From Ruminococcus sp. UBA6407 (GTDB lineage Bacteria > Bacillota > Clostridia > Oscillospirales > Ruminococcaceae), in NCBI GenBank assembly GCA_002438605.1, contig DJPR01000005.1:1-64000 (forward strand): a stretch of DNA of 64,000 nucleotides, given 5' to 3'. The notes beneath the pieces are model-generated. The model ran no database searches and was not told the DNA's origin. It saw only the letters and a program-made list of their open reading frames with translations. Below, piece after piece: positions 19,001 through 26,317 of the stretch. Each line of letters opens with the position of its first letter. Positions within the stretch are counted from its first letter, which is position 1. Position numbers and translations under genes: made by a program.

Positions 19001-19701
19001 GTGAGGGCAGAGATACAGACAAGCTCCCTACCCTTACAACCTTATATAATCTGCTTAGAGAACAGCCTGAACCTGAAGCAATACAGCTTGCCTTGATTTT
19101 AGAGCTTTATGTTACAGGTTCTTTCAGAAGCTTTGCTGATAAAACTAATATTAACATAAGCAAAAAATTTCTTGTTTTCGATATATTCGATATGGGCGAA
19201 CAGCTCAGAGCTGTCGGCTTGCAGATTATTCTTGAATATGTCTGGCAGCGTGTTATTGAAAACAAGAAAAAGGGTATACGCACATGGCTCTGGGTAGATG
19301 AATTTTCAATTATGTTTAATGACGGCAGCAACAGTGAAACATCTCAATCAGGCAAATTCTTTGTAAAGGTTTACAGCCGTATCCGTAAACACGGCGGTGT
19401 TGCAACAGGCATTACACAGAATATTATTGACGTTCTTGCTTCTCCTGAAGCTCGTTCAATGCTTAACAATGCTGAATTTAAAGTTCTTCTTCCTCAGAAA
19501 TCGGATAATCTTAAGGAAATATCACGCTTGTTTGAATTGTCACCTTCTCAGGAAGCATTTTTGAAATCAGGTGAAAAAGGAACAGGATTAATTATCTGCG
19601 GCAAAAAGATCATCCCCTTTGATAAGAAAATTGCTCCACATGGAAAAGTATATGAAACTATCAGCACAAACTTTAAGGAATATCAGCAGAAAATCAATTG
19701 A
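16039..19701 (+). CDS. Large serine recombinase fused in frame to VirB4/TraE ATPase
   Basis: One 1,220-residue frame. Residues 1-~565 are a complete serine recombinase: resolvase domain with YGRVSTEHE (catalytic Ser about 25) and arginines near 95, recombinase domain about 175-300, zinc ribbon (CSCGSSFRK...C), then a coiled coil. Residues ~575-1220 are a conjugation ATPase: N-terminal VirB4 domain, Walker A GPSGSGKS (about 869-876), Walker B WLWVDEF (about 1083), and ITQN motif. A strong terminator (17725-17753) lies inside the frame at the boundary, so the fusion looks like the accidental product of IME1 inserting into virB4. The VirB4 part lacks its own start, so parent-ICE transfer is probably impaired while IME1 is in place. 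Confidence 0.85.
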   Translation: MYYGTNPLFLDRNRPRKVVFYGRVSTEHEAQLSALENQMQWYEDTAKRYPNWKVVGRYIDEGITGTQAKKRPSFMRMIADAEKGMFDLIVTREVCRFARNTVDTLTHTRALKNLGIEVFFVDDNIWTMDGDGELRLTIMATLAQEESRKVSERVRAGQRISRANKQLYGSGNILGYDRKAGESYTINPEQAETVRMIYDLYEEGYGTLKIAKILQERKRLTATGTTKWTCHNVGRILQNATYKGYIGYNKSYSNNYLEQKRIHNLDRDTYEYVKGDFEPIITEEQWDRCQAILKEKRKTTLVENGEEKKKSNRTSSDVWVKKLRCSCGSSFRKNRYHKNKEGVTSYNYVCYNQVNNGKASQRVKMGLEADGYCDEHSVTDWKMEMMAKYFLNEAWKNRKEDLMIALEYIKKYYTDATRNNTQHSELFLDAQIDKAEKKLKNLIDLFTEGQISKEEFAEVKAAYTADLQKFKDEKARCGEQQELIENCMCDMTAVSQALAGMVDMSSPEYTHDLMNEIINSILVEDNRFIWNFSYNKTENADTNISVDGTKRCPVISIDGEIMGAPSGVPDFLHISEDNSLDLPAEIRNNPLFAKNLSLILHLHMPEEVFAILHEYYHPFDNIEFLLPSDLYARGGKIKDYIAPSSFAFRGKEVEVGTAFTRIMYVHRYDRELDDTFLSELLDNNFKITVSKHILRIDKGDALEKVRQEIFDVQGKIQKRMEDNHKKGGNFVPFRLTDKLKELEDLQERLSGSNIELFEVSLFISLSAETKDELEELTKHIKTKASKHQVTINYLTRQQDKGMNTVLPFGVNHLGSAVSTYLLTDAAAILIPFSYRTYFSDSGIFYGINKVTNSAIILDRTEEMNSNGFVLGPSGSGKSVFVKLEIADVLFKYPNDEIIVIDPDNEYGALIQKENFDGEILKLSPNSPTKFNIFDIDLSYSEEGKDAISIKSEFIMTVIETAKGYKLESNEKSIIDRCVRIAYHDFQLSEGRDTDKLPTLTTLYNLLREQPEPEAIQLALILELYVTGSFRSFADKTNINISKKFLVFDIFDMGEQLRAVGLQIILEYVWQRVIENKKKGIRTWLWVDEFSIMFNDGSNSETSQSGKFFVKVYSRIRKHGGVATGITQNIIDVLASPEARSMLNNAEFKVLLPQKSDNLKEISRLFELSPSQEAFLKSGEKGTGLIICGKKIIPFDKKIAPHGKVYETISTNFKEYQQKIN
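17725..17753 (+). terminator. UUCG-loop terminator at the recombinase/VirB4 boundary
   Basis: GGGGCTCC TTCG GGAGTCCCC with one bulged T, then GATTTTTT. Read as codons it gives GAPSGVPDFL inside the fused ORF. It marks the natural 3' end of the recombinase gene and hence the approximate right end of IME1. Confidence 0.8.
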
Positions 19702-19725
19702 TTGCTGCAGAAAGGTACGGTCAAT

Positions 19726-20052
19726 ATGAATGAAGAAGCTATATTGAAACAGTTTTATTCAAAAATATCAACTCAGTTTGATGTGAAAAAACTTACAGTT
19801 TACAAAAATTTTGATAATATATACGGTGATACTCTGGACTGCGTTCAGATTGAGCGTTACCTTTCTTTAAGTTGTACTGCGATTTTTAAAGATGAAAACG
19901 GAAGCAGTCTGGTATCACACGTTAGAAAAGGAAATAATCTGTATGTTTTTGTACTGTCATCAGACTCATCAGAAGCATATGACGGTGTGGAAGCACAGTA
20001 TATCATAAATGAATTCAAAATATTAAACGGAAAGCTTGGTGAAATACAATGA
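19726..20052 (+). CDS. Hypothetical conjugation-operon protein, 108 residues
   Basis: Starts at ATG 19726, 25 bases after the VirB4 stop, behind AGAAAGG. Residues 15-105 look like a compact alpha/beta fold with no membrane segment. Its stop overlaps the start of the next gene by four bases, so it belongs to the same operon as virB4. No family recognised. Confidence 0.6.
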   Translation: MNEEAILKQFYSKISTQFDVKKLTVYKNFDNIYGDTLDCVQIERYLSLSCTAIFKDENGSSLVSHVRKGNNLYVFVLSSDSSEAYDGVEAQYIINEFKILNGKLGEIQ

Positions 20053-21236
20053 ATGTAGTTTTAGTTGCTGATAAAAAGATAAGAAAATCATTTGAAAATG
20101 CAGTCAAAAAGAGTTCTTCCATAACTCTGCTGGGAGTTGAAATGGTAATAAGGGGCAATACAATAAGCCGTCTTACCGAACATCATAATCCACATGCGGT
20201 TGTTATATACAGAAATACTCCTCAGAAAGAGGGCATGACGATAAGAGATATTATTTCTTTTCTCCGATTGAAGCGTCCGCAGATGCGTATTATATACGTT
20301 TACGGTCCTGTTAAAGACAATGAGCATTTTTATGAAGAACATGACTTTTTGACTGAAAATAAGGTTTATGACATTATTACCGATAATGAGCTGACTTCTG
20401 TTATAAATGTAATTGATAACCCTATGACCAAAGAGGACGCAGAACAAATTATACTTAAGCTTGAAGAAGAAAAGGAAAAAATTGTTATTGATGAAATACA
20501 GACAGAAGAAAAGGAAAAGACCTATGATAATATTTTTCTTGATTTCCCTGCTGTTACTTCTTTGAATGATTTTGACCAGGAACGTATTGAGCGAAACATC
20601 ATCAAAACTTCACAAGCCAATTCAGCGGTAGTAATAGGAGTAGCTCAGCTTCAGCATCATAACGGCTGCACTCATACATCATTTGAGATTGCAGCCATGC
20701 TCTCAAAGAAAAATAAAACGGCTGTTGTTATGACTGATAAGGATACATTTGAAAATCTCATAGTATTTCATAAAATAAATCCTCAAAAGGCTGAAAACGG
20801 AATAGAATTCAATGGTATTGATGTATATCCGTTCAATATGCTTAATGATATTAAACAGAATTACAGTGCTGTGATTTGCGACTTTGGTTTTCTCAGGGAA
20901 TGTCAAAAGCCTTATTACGGCGACTGCAATGTTAAAATAATGCTTTGTTCTGCTGCTGAATGGGATATCGGTCTTACAATGAAGTATATAAACTTTTCAA
21001 ATGAAAGTTATATTCATGATGTTAATTTTTGTTTTCCACGTGTAACAAGAACTAAATTTATTAAGTACAATAGGCAGTTTATAAAGTCAGGCTGCAATGC
21101 ATACAAGCTGAATTACAGTCCTGACTGGACTTGTCCTCATCAGGATAACTTTACTGTTTACAAAGAAATTTTAAAACCGTATCTTCTTCAGCCTGTGAAG
21201 GAAAAGAACAAAAGGAAACTTCTTAGAATCAAATAA
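20049..21236 (+). CDS. CpaE/TadZ-like protein: pseudo-receiver plus degenerate MinD-type ATPase
   Basis: 395 residues. Residues 1-120 resemble a receiver domain (MNVVLVADKKIRKSFENAV... PHAVVIYRN) without a clear phospho-acceptor Asp. An acidic linker follows, then from ~185 a SIMIBI/MinD-like domain. The expected deviant Walker A is altered (GVAQLQHHNGCTHTSFEIA), with no signature lysine, so ATP hydrolysis is doubtful. CpaE/TadZ proteins place pilus or secretion machines at the cell pole. Within a virB4 operon it may position the conjugation apparatus. Confidence 0.6.
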   Translation: MNVVLVADKKIRKSFENAVKKSSSITLLGVEMVIRGNTISRLTEHHNPHAVVIYRNTPQKEGMTIRDIISFLRLKRPQMRIIYVYGPVKDNEHFYEEHDFLTENKVYDIITDNELTSVINVIDNPMTKEDAEQIILKLEEEKEKIVIDEIQTEEKEKTYDNIFLDFPAVTSLNDFDQERIERNIIKTSQANSAVVIGVAQLQHHNGCTHTSFEIAAMLSKKNKTAVVMTDKDTFENLIVFHKINPQKAENGIEFNGIDVYPFNMLNDIKQNYSAVICDFGFLRECQKPYYGDCNVKIMLCSAAEWDIGLTMKYINFSNESYIHDVNFCFPRVTRTKFIKYNRQFIKSGCNAYKLNYSPDWTCPHQDNFTVYKEILKPYLLQPVKEKNKRKLLRIK

Positions 21237-21239
21237 AAA

Positions 21240-21286
21240 AAATAACATTCAGGACTACATATTGCAAGCGTATCCCGAATGTTATT
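21240..21286 (+). terminator. Inverted repeat downstream of the CpaE/TadZ-like gene
   Basis: AATAACATTC and GAATGTTATT form a 10-bp stem; the region then falls into a gene-free gap before 21371. No long T run follows, so it may be an attenuator or RNA-stability hairpin. Confidence 0.5.
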
Positions 21287-21370
21287 CAAAACAGACGTTA
21301 TGTCTGACAATGAAATTATATCATTGCTTCAGCCTTTCGTCAATACTTTACATAGAAAGAAATGGTGCAT

Positions 21371-21811
21371 ATGAAAATAATTGTTATACTGTTTTATATT
21401 GTTTTGATTGCATATGCTTTTAAACGCATATGCAATACAAAAAATAATGAAAATGAAGATATTAATTTCTTTTCAGTTTCGGAAAAAATAGAATATCTTA
21501 ACGAATTGAAACAACAGCTTGATTCTGTGGAGCAGCTTATTACAGATATCGAATTGTGTTCACCTGAGATAAGAGAAAAGGTTATAAAGCTTGAATGGAT
21601 AACTTCCGCAGGAGAGAAAAAAGAATATTCGCTGTGGATAGACGGTACAAGCCAGACAACAGAGGAACTGCTTAAAATAGCTTACATCGAAAGGCAACGG
21701 CTTCGCACTTCCCTGCACCTTGAAATAAAAAATCTGTCTGACCGTTGTAACGAAAACTGTAACGAAAACTATTCATATTTTAAAGCAGGGGAGGGGCATT
21801 ATAATGGATAA
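21371..21811 (+). CDS. Membrane-anchored coiled-coil protein
   Basis: 146 residues. ATG 21371 is preferred over 21362 because AGAAAG at 21355-21360 would be too close to the earlier codon. An N-terminal membrane segment (IIVILFYIVLIAYAF) is followed by helical, glutamate-rich sequence. Unknown role, probably in the envelope part of the conjugation system. Its end overlaps the next ORF. Confidence 0.6.
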   Translation: MKIIVILFYIVLIAYAFKRICNTKNNENEDINFFSVSEKIEYLNELKQQLDSVEQLITDIELCSPEIREKVIKLEWITSAGEKKEYSLWIDGTSQTTEELLKIAYIERQRLRTSLHLEIKNLSDRCNENCNENYSYFKAGEGHYNG

Positions 21812-22061
21812 CGTAAAATATTGTAAGCGATGCGGTGTTGTTATTTCTGTATCTGACAATTCTGATTGGTACAGTCATATGAGCAAGAAATATTGTGATG
21901 AATGCCGCAGGCAGTCTGACCGTGAAAAAACTGCACTTCGTGTTGCCGCACTTCGTCAAAGGAAAAAACAAAAGGAGCATTTTCGTGACGAACAGCTTGA
22001 ACTGCTGAAAGAAGAAAATAAGCTGCTGAGAAACAGAGTAATAGAATTGAGAGAAAGTTGA
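21804..22061 (+). CDS. Small zinc-ribbon plus coiled-coil protein
   Basis: 85 residues. CKRCG (residues 7-11) and CDEC (31-34) make a four-cysteine zinc site; residues 40-85 form a basic then leucine-rich coiled coil (LLKEENKLLRNRVIELRE). GGGGAGGGG precedes ATG 21804, which overlaps the previous gene by 8 bases. Likely a DNA- or protein-binding accessory factor. Confidence 0.65.
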   Translation: MDNVKYCKRCGVVISVSDNSDWYSHMSKKYCDECRRQSDREKTALRVAALRQRKKQKEHFRDEQLELLKEENKLLRNRVIELRES

Positions 22062-22142
22062 GTGCAGCCATATATGCATAACAAATACAGTTAAATACCA
22101 ATGCTGTTAAATAAATAATTATAAATACAAAAGGAGTTACAA

Positions 22143-22544
22143 ATGGAAGAAAAAAATACTGTCAATGCCCAAAGCGGAGAAGTTGAAAACAGCCAATCAG
22201 AACAGAACAGTGAATTTACTATTGAGAACGGTGTTCTGAAAAATTATTCAGGGACAGACGCACACGTTCTTGTCCCTGATGAAGTTAAAGTTATCGGTGA
22301 CGGAGCTTTTAAGAAAAACAAGCTGCTCATCAGCATCACCCTTCCTGAACATCTTTCTGCAATAGGTCACTATGCATTTAAAAAATGCATTAATCTTACA
22401 AGCATTGAAATTCCTGAAAGTGTTACTGTCATTGGTGATTTTGCTTTCAAAGGCTGTAAAAAGCTCCCCTTTCTCGATATTCCGCAAAGTGTTCGCAGAA
22501 TCGGCAGGGGGGCTTGTGATTTTACTTTATTGGTCATTCATTGA
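22143..22544 (+). CDS. BspA-type leucine-rich-repeat protein, short
   Basis: 133 residues with three LRR_5-type repeats (IGDGAFKKNKLL, IGHYAFKKCINL, IGDFAFKGCKKL). There is no signal peptide, and the end turns abruptly to unrelated sequence (CDFTLLVIH), suggesting truncation or a frameshift at about 22,510. BspA repeats normally mediate binding on the cell surface; this copy may be a remnant or an intracellular form. Confidence 0.6.
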   Translation: MEEKNTVNAQSGEVENSQSEQNSEFTIENGVLKNYSGTDAHVLVPDEVKVIGDGAFKKNKLLISITLPEHLSAIGHYAFKKCINLTSIEIPESVTVIGDFAFKGCKKLPFLDIPQSVRRIGRGACDFTLLVIH

Positions 22545-22575
22545 AAATGAAAGGATGTACAAGTGATGGCTGAGG

Positions 22576-22618
22576 TAAAAATGAGGAGGTTCAGATGTTA
22601 GTAATATATGCTGAAAAA
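22576..22618 (+). repeat. 43-bp exact repeat of the topB 5' end (copy 1)
   Basis: Identical to 26275-26317. It covers the ribosome site and the first eight codons of topB (MLVIYAEK). Confidence 0.9.
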
Positions 22619-22963
22619 TTTATGGGACAGATCGAAAACTATGTTAAACAGCTTTGCAGCAATTACGCTTCGTCTGCGGAAAATTCAAATTTTTCAAATG
22701 AGCGGACAGCTATTGGTACTTGTCCGAAGTGCGGTAAAGAAATCAAAAAAGGCAAATTTGGATATTACTGCACGGGAAAATGCGGTATGAATCTTGCAAA
22801 AGTATATGGCAGAGAACTGACAGAAACCCAGTTGAAAAAACTGCTTGAAGGTAAGGAGATTTCCTATACAGCGAACGGGAAAAAGACTATTGTACTGCCG
22901 GAGGTCACCAAAAACGAGTATCAGGGCAAAACCTATTATCAGTGGGGAATGAAGAAAGGGTAA
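22595..22963 (+). pseudogene. Internally deleted topoisomerase III remnant
   Basis: The first eight codons equal those of topB at 26294. The frame then jumps straight to a C-terminal topoisomerase III zinc region (GTCPKCGKEIKKGKFGYYCTG ... CG) and ends with TYYQWGMKKG. All catalytic domains are missing. It is a 122-residue in-frame deletion product that could still bind DNA through its zinc ribbon, but is most simply a remnant. Confidence 0.75.
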
Positions 22964-22966
22964 TCT

Positions 22967-23173
22967 ATGAGTAAAGATAAAGTTTATGTCACAAACATCA
23001 CATCTGATGAAGTTCAGATGATGTATGACTATGAATTTCACAAGGTAATATGCGATTGCAGCAATGAGAGCTACACTGAAAAACAAGTTTGCCGTATTTT
23101 TTCTCTGTCTGAATACCGAAGTGTGAAGGAAAAGGGATATTATTTGATACCCGATAATGAAGAGAATAATTAA
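22967..23173 (+). CDS. Hypothetical protein, 68 residues
   Basis: Starts three bases after the topB remnant stop behind GAAAGGG. Small, acidic and soluble, with no recognised domain (VYVTNITSDEVQMMYDYEFH). Confidence 0.5.
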   Translation: MSKDKVYVTNITSDEVQMMYDYEFHKVICDCSNESYTEKQVCRIFSLSEYRSVKEKGYYLIPDNEENN

Positions 23174-23267
23174 CGGAAAATGGTTGTTGTATTCAGGAAT
23201 CGATATGAATGATTACCTTATCCTTAAAGAGGATTTTTCAATCGGATTCGAGTTTCAGAAAAAATAA
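23157..23267 (+). CDS. Possible 36-residue ORF
   Basis: ATG 23157 lies within the end of the previous gene (17-base overlap) and the frame runs to the palindromic terminator at 23267. Peptide MKRIINGKWLLYSGIDMNDY...; no ribosome site of its own. Listed because coupling is plausible and it fills the gap exactly. Confidence 0.3.
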   Translation: MKRIINGKWLLYSGIDMNDYLILKEDFSIGFEFQKK

Positions 23268-23289
23268 AGTGTGTCACAGTGACACACTT
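23267..23289. terminator. Palindromic bidirectional terminator AAGTGTGTCA-N3-TGACACACTT (copy 1)
   Basis: A 23-base palindrome lies between convergent genes. A close relative lies at 24496-24519, so this sequence brackets the first zinc-ribbon gene pair. Confidence 0.7.
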
Positions 23290-23300
23290 GTATCACAGTT

Positions 23301-24062
23301 TTATTCAGTAGTAAACTTATAAATTATGTTCGCAGGACGTGTAACTGTACATTCAATATTATTATCCGATGTATTTGTCCACTCTCCTAATACTGCAATC
23401 GGGTGCAACGAGAATTTATTATTAAAAGTCGTAAGTATATAATTGCAGATAGTTTTGAACTGTTCGTTTGATACTTTAACTTTTGCATTTAACTTTTTTC
23501 CTTTTTCTTTTGTATTGGAAATTGTGAATGTAAATGAATGATCATTACTATCATATTTATAAGTACTTCCAATGACTAAATGAATACCTGTAAACCCTTT
23601 ATGATTATTATTTTCTAATATGTTTCTTGTATCCAAACAAATATCACTGATCAGGATACCGTTATCATATTCAGAGTTTATATCATGAGAAAGACAGTAT
23701 TTTAAAAGCCGCTTAGGTGTACTTATCCGCTCAATCATTGCATTATTGTTATTTGAAGTGTTATTTTTGCTATTTGAATGAGTATTAGATTTGATAGAAA
23801 GAGGAGAATTATTGAAAATATCAGCAATTCTGCATTTTTCGTATCCTGCTATATTGGTATCAAAACTTTTAAAAAAATTGCATGGACAATTAATATGAGA
23901 AATTGAAGGCTTTTTAGCAAAATAAGGACTTACAGTAGGACTATTGACACCTTTAAGAGTAAGTTCTATCTTGCACCAAGGGCAGAGAAATGTATCTGAA
24001 AAATCTATAACATCTTTAGCGTTGATCGGAGCGGATTTCTTTTTTGAATAAGCTTGAAACAT
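23301..24062 (-). CDS. CoiA-like zinc-ribbon protein, paralogue A
   Basis: 253 residues from ATG 24062 (GGAGG on the minus strand at 24071-24075). The N-terminus has a two-part zinc site: CPWCKIELTLKG, then FAKKPSISHINCPCNFF, arranged like the N-terminal zinc region of CoiA-type competence proteins. An Asn/Ser-rich linker (about 95-115) leads to a beta-rich domain (RISTPKRLLKYCLS; GIHLVIGSTYKYD; YILTTFNNKF). Paralogue of the protein at 31199. Divergent from its small partner gene, with only 29 bases between start codons. Function unknown. Confidence 0.6.
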   Translation of the reverse strand: MFQAYSKKKSAPINAKDVIDFSDTFLCPWCKIELTLKGVNSPTVSPYFAKKPSISHINCPCNFFKSFDTNIAGYEKCRIADIFNNSPLSIKSNTHSNSKNNTSNNNNAMIERISTPKRLLKYCLSHDINSEYDNGILISDICLDTRNILENNNHKGFTGIHLVIGSTYKYDSNDHSFTFTISNTKEKGKKLNAKVKVSNEQFKTICNYILTTFNNKFSLHPIAVLGEWTNTSDNNIECTVTRPANIIYKFTTE

Positions 24063-24091
24063 AAATAAAACCTCCAAGGAAGGAAATGTGC

Positions 24092-24475
24092 ATGAATAAA
24101 GAAATAGTAAAAATGCAAGGACTTATAAAACAATTAGGATTTAAGCAGATCGTATTTGAAAATGATGACTTCCTAAATCTCCTTTTCTATGATACTTCAA
24201 AAGAAAAATCGATGATCTTTGGATTGTCATATGATAAAAACAATAATGACAAATATTTTGATGTAGGAAATATTGCTATAGAACCAGATAACAGACCACA
24301 TTTAGGCTGCTTTACGATCATCAGAGAAGTAAACAAAGAAAACGTAAAGGAAGCGATAAAAATAGTTACGGAGTCAGCAGCATTTGGAAATGATATGTTT
24401 ATCAATTATCATGATAACATTGACACGGTTATTTCTGAATATGTATCTTACAATAAATTTAACCGTTATTCCTGA
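24092..24475 (+). CDS. Small partner protein of zinc-ribbon paralogue A
   Basis: 127 residues from ATG 24092 (AAGGAAGGAA at 24076-24085; ATG 24086 would be too close). Mixed alpha/beta, no signal peptide. It matches the protein at 31998 in layout: an N-terminal helix ending QLGF/QLGY, LLF/ILLFY, IFG, then GNI. No family recognised. The gene lies head to head with the zinc-ribbon gene; paired function is inferred from conservation of the arrangement. Confidence 0.55.
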   Translation: MNKEIVKMQGLIKQLGFKQIVFENDDFLNLLFYDTSKEKSMIFGLSYDKNNNDKYFDVGNIAIEPDNRPHLGCFTIIREVNKENVKEAIKIVTESAAFGNDMFINYHDNIDTVISEYVSYNKFNRYS

Positions 24476-24495
24476 TTTAGTTTATAACAAAAGCA

Positions 24496-24519
24496 AAGTG
24501 TGTCAAGGTGACACACCTT
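24496..24519. terminator. Palindromic bidirectional terminator, copy 2
   Basis: AAGTGTGTCA AGG TGACACACCTT lies between the partner gene and mazF, which converge here. Almost identical to 23267-23289. Confidence 0.7.
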
Positions 24520-24856
24520 ACTCGCTCTCAAGAACTTCAATTTCAGCAAAAACAATATCAATAACCTCATGAAGTAAATCATCGGGGAGCTTTTCAACAA
24601 AAACATATCCTCGACTGTTTACATCGAGGGTTCTGAGATGCTGACACATGATGCTGCCTGTTGTCTGAGTCCGATCATCAAGCTTAATATGCAGCGGAAA
24701 TTCATTCGGACTATTTGTTATTGGACAAACCATTGCAAGCTTAGTTATATTGTTGAAATAGTTATTGCTTACAACGACAGCCGGACGGTATCCTGCTTGT
24801 TCATGACCGCTCTGAGGATTAAAGCTGATCTTAATTATGTCTCCCTGTTTCACCAT
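24518..24856 (-). CDS. mazF: MazF toxin endoribonuclease
   Basis: 112 residues: GDIIKISFNPQSGHEQAGYRPAVVVS, MVCPITN and VFVEKLP are standard MazF motifs, including the conserved arginine and the Cys-Pro-Ile-Thr strand. It cleaves mRNA when free of MazE. It overlaps mazE by 7 bases, so the two are coupled. It probably stabilises the ICE by addiction. Confidence 0.92.
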   Translation of the reverse strand: MVKQGDIIKISFNPQSGHEQAGYRPAVVVSNNYFNNITKLAMVCPITNSPNEFPLHIKLDDRTQTTGSIMCQHLRTLDVNSRGYVFVEKLPDDLLHEVIDIVFAEIEVLESE

Positions 24857-25098
24857 ACTTCGTTACCCTCGCTTTCTCCCCAGTCGATCTCACTGCACTT
24901 ATACTCGCCTGTGTAGCCGCTGAAAAGCTCCTCAATTGTCTTATGTTTTCTTTTGTTTTCAGCCTTCCTTATAAGAATCATACCGTTATCAACGATAAGC
25001 TCTACGCTCTCTCCGCTTTCAACATTGATTTCATTCAAAACAGACTTCGGAATCCTTATCCCCTGACTGTTTCCCCATTTCTGAACCATAGTAGTCAT
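24850..25098 (-). CDS. mazE: MazE antitoxin
   Basis: 82 residues with an N-terminal AbrB/MazE DNA-binding fold (MVQKWGNSQGIRIPKSVLNE) and an acidic tail that should wrap MazF (TGEYKCSEIDWGESEGNEVW). AGGAG is well spaced to ATG 25098. Likely represses its own promoter through the AGTATATACT repeats at 25121-25140. Confidence 0.9.
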   Translation of the reverse strand: MTTMVQKWGNSQGIRIPKSVLNEINVESGESVELIVDNGMILIRKAENKRKHKTIEELFSGYTGEYKCSEIDWGESEGNEVW

Positions 25099-25120
25099 AC
25101 AATCATCTCCTGTTTTTGTT

Positions 25121-25159
25121 GTATATACTTAGTATATACTAAAATGAGAGAAATGTCAA
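25121..25159 (-). promoter_or_regulatory. mazEF promoter and operator
   Basis: On the minus strand TTGACA (25159-25154), 17 bases, TATACT (25136-25131). GTATATACTTAGTATATACT (25121-25140) covers the -10. Same design and same AGTATATACT core as the vapBC promoter. Confidence 0.8.
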
Positions 25160-25221
25160 TACTACAAATATAAAAGAGGAAATTATTTTGATTCACAAAC
25201 TTTACTTGAAATAGTATAATA

Positions 25222-25244
25222 TATACATCACAAGGTGATGTATA
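25222..25244. repeat. Palindrome TATACATCAC-AAG-GTGATGTATA
   Basis: A perfect 10-bp stem in the gap between mazE and the YkgJ-like gene, followed by AT-rich sequence. Could be a terminator or an operator. Confidence 0.5.
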
Positions 25245-25320
25245 AAATAATGATTATTATGATTTTTTATTAAAATAGATCCAGTTGATATTAGTGAAAA
25301 AAATCTATTCGCAAAGCTAT

Positions 25321-25349
25321 TTGACAGAATAAAGCTCATTTGTTATAAT
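25321..25349 (+). promoter_or_regulatory. Perfect consensus promoter
   Basis: TTGACA (25321-25326), 17 bases, TATAAT (25344-25349) with TGT just before the -10. It drives the gene at 25369. Confidence 0.9.
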
Positions 25350-25368
25350 TAGAAAGGAGTTATAATTG

Positions 25369-26088
25369 ATGAAAATGGGAATCCTCAATGACATTATGAA
25401 TCATGAAACAGAACCGCTTGAACTTGGTATAAATTATGAGTTCATCATTACAGATCCTGAAACTTCAAGAAACATAGTGTATGAAATTAAAAAGGTAGGT
25501 TATTACATGAACGTGCATCCTGAAAGTATCATGAATTGGCTTTTGAAATATTACGCAGATATTCAGAAGGATTTTGATAATTCCCCTAATTCCGTGTGCC
25601 ATAAAGGATGTTGTGACTGCTGTACAAATGATTTTGAAATAAGCATAACAGAATATTTTATGATTTTAAAGTTTTTAGGAATCAAATATGGTGATGATTA
25701 TATAAAACAGTATTCTGACATTGCTAAAAAGTCGATGTCATCATCAAAGTGTATTTTTGTTGACTGTACCAACGGAGCTTGCAGCATATACGAAGTACGC
25801 CCATTGATTTGCAGAAAATACGGCTTATATGATTATACTGATTATAATTGTGAAAAACTCAATTCAGACAAGGATTTATTAACATATAAGCCTGACACAT
25901 CAAACGGCACATTTTGCTTTAAGCATTCAGTTCTTTCCAAAAAAGAAATTATGTGTCCATGTAAACGAATTGTTCATTGGTTCGGTAACTTAAAAGATGG
26001 ACAACTCGCAAGCGAAAAAATGAAGAAACTTTTTTATGCAAGTTTTAATGAACCTTCAGATGTATTTGTCGAGACACTATTTATGTAA
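25369..26088 (+). CDS. YkgJ-family cysteine-cluster protein
   Basis: 239 residues from ATG 25369 (AAAGGAG at 25353-25359). CHKGCCDCC (about 75-83) and CSIYEVRPLICRKYG (about 141-155) match the YkgJ/UPF0153 metal-binding cluster, with an added C-terminal CPC motif. Family members bind zinc or iron-sulfur; biological role is open. Monocistronic between its own promoter and the terminators at 26197-26262. Confidence 0.75.
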   Translation: MKMGILNDIMNHETEPLELGINYEFIITDPETSRNIVYEIKKVGYYMNVHPESIMNWLLKYYADIQKDFDNSPNSVCHKGCCDCCTNDFEISITEYFMILKFLGIKYGDDYIKQYSDIAKKSMSSSKCIFVDCTNGACSIYEVRPLICRKYGLYDYTDYNCEKLNSDKDLLTYKPDTSNGTFCFKHSVLSKKEIMCPCKRIVHWFGNLKDGQLASEKMKKLFYASFNEPSDVFVETLFM

Positions 26089-26196
26089 TATATATTGAAA
26101 GTATGATATATAATATACATGAATACAGTTGCAATTTTTTGGAAAAAGGATTCAATTATCATAGAGAAATACTAAAGAAAGAACAATTTAAATGAT

Positions 26197-26221
26197 AAAT
26201 TGTGATATAATATCACAATTT
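26197..26221. terminator. Dispersed palindrome, variant 1
   Basis: AAATTGTGATA TAA TATCACAATTT. A member of the TGTGCTA-TAA-TAGCACA family found at eight places in the ICE; here it follows the YkgJ-like gene. Confidence 0.7.
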
Positions 26222-26223
26222 CA

Positions 26224-26262
26224 AAGAGAAGAAAGCAAAAACAGTTTTCTTCTCTTTTTTTA
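26224..26262 (+). terminator. Rho-independent terminator upstream of topB
   Basis: AGAGAAGAAAGC and a complementary TTTTCTTCTCT arm followed by a seven-T run. Confidence 0.75.
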
Positions 26263-26274
26263 TAACTAAAAACA

Positions 26275-26317
26275 TAAAAATGAGGAGGTTCAGATGTTAG
26301 TAATATATGCTGAAAAA
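26275..26317 (+). repeat. 43-bp exact repeat of the topB 5' end (copy 2)
   Basis: Matches 22576-22618. This is the copy attached to the intact topB. Confidence 0.9.

Noticed and set aside
16039..19701. Genuine bifunctional recombinase-ATPase fusion protein
   Set aside because: A strong terminator at the seam and the element boundary make an insertion artefact far more likely.
23267..24519. AAGTGTGTCA palindromes as a transposon's terminal repeats
   Set aside because: They lie at the 3' ends of convergent genes, no target-site duplication or transposase is present, and terminator function explains them.
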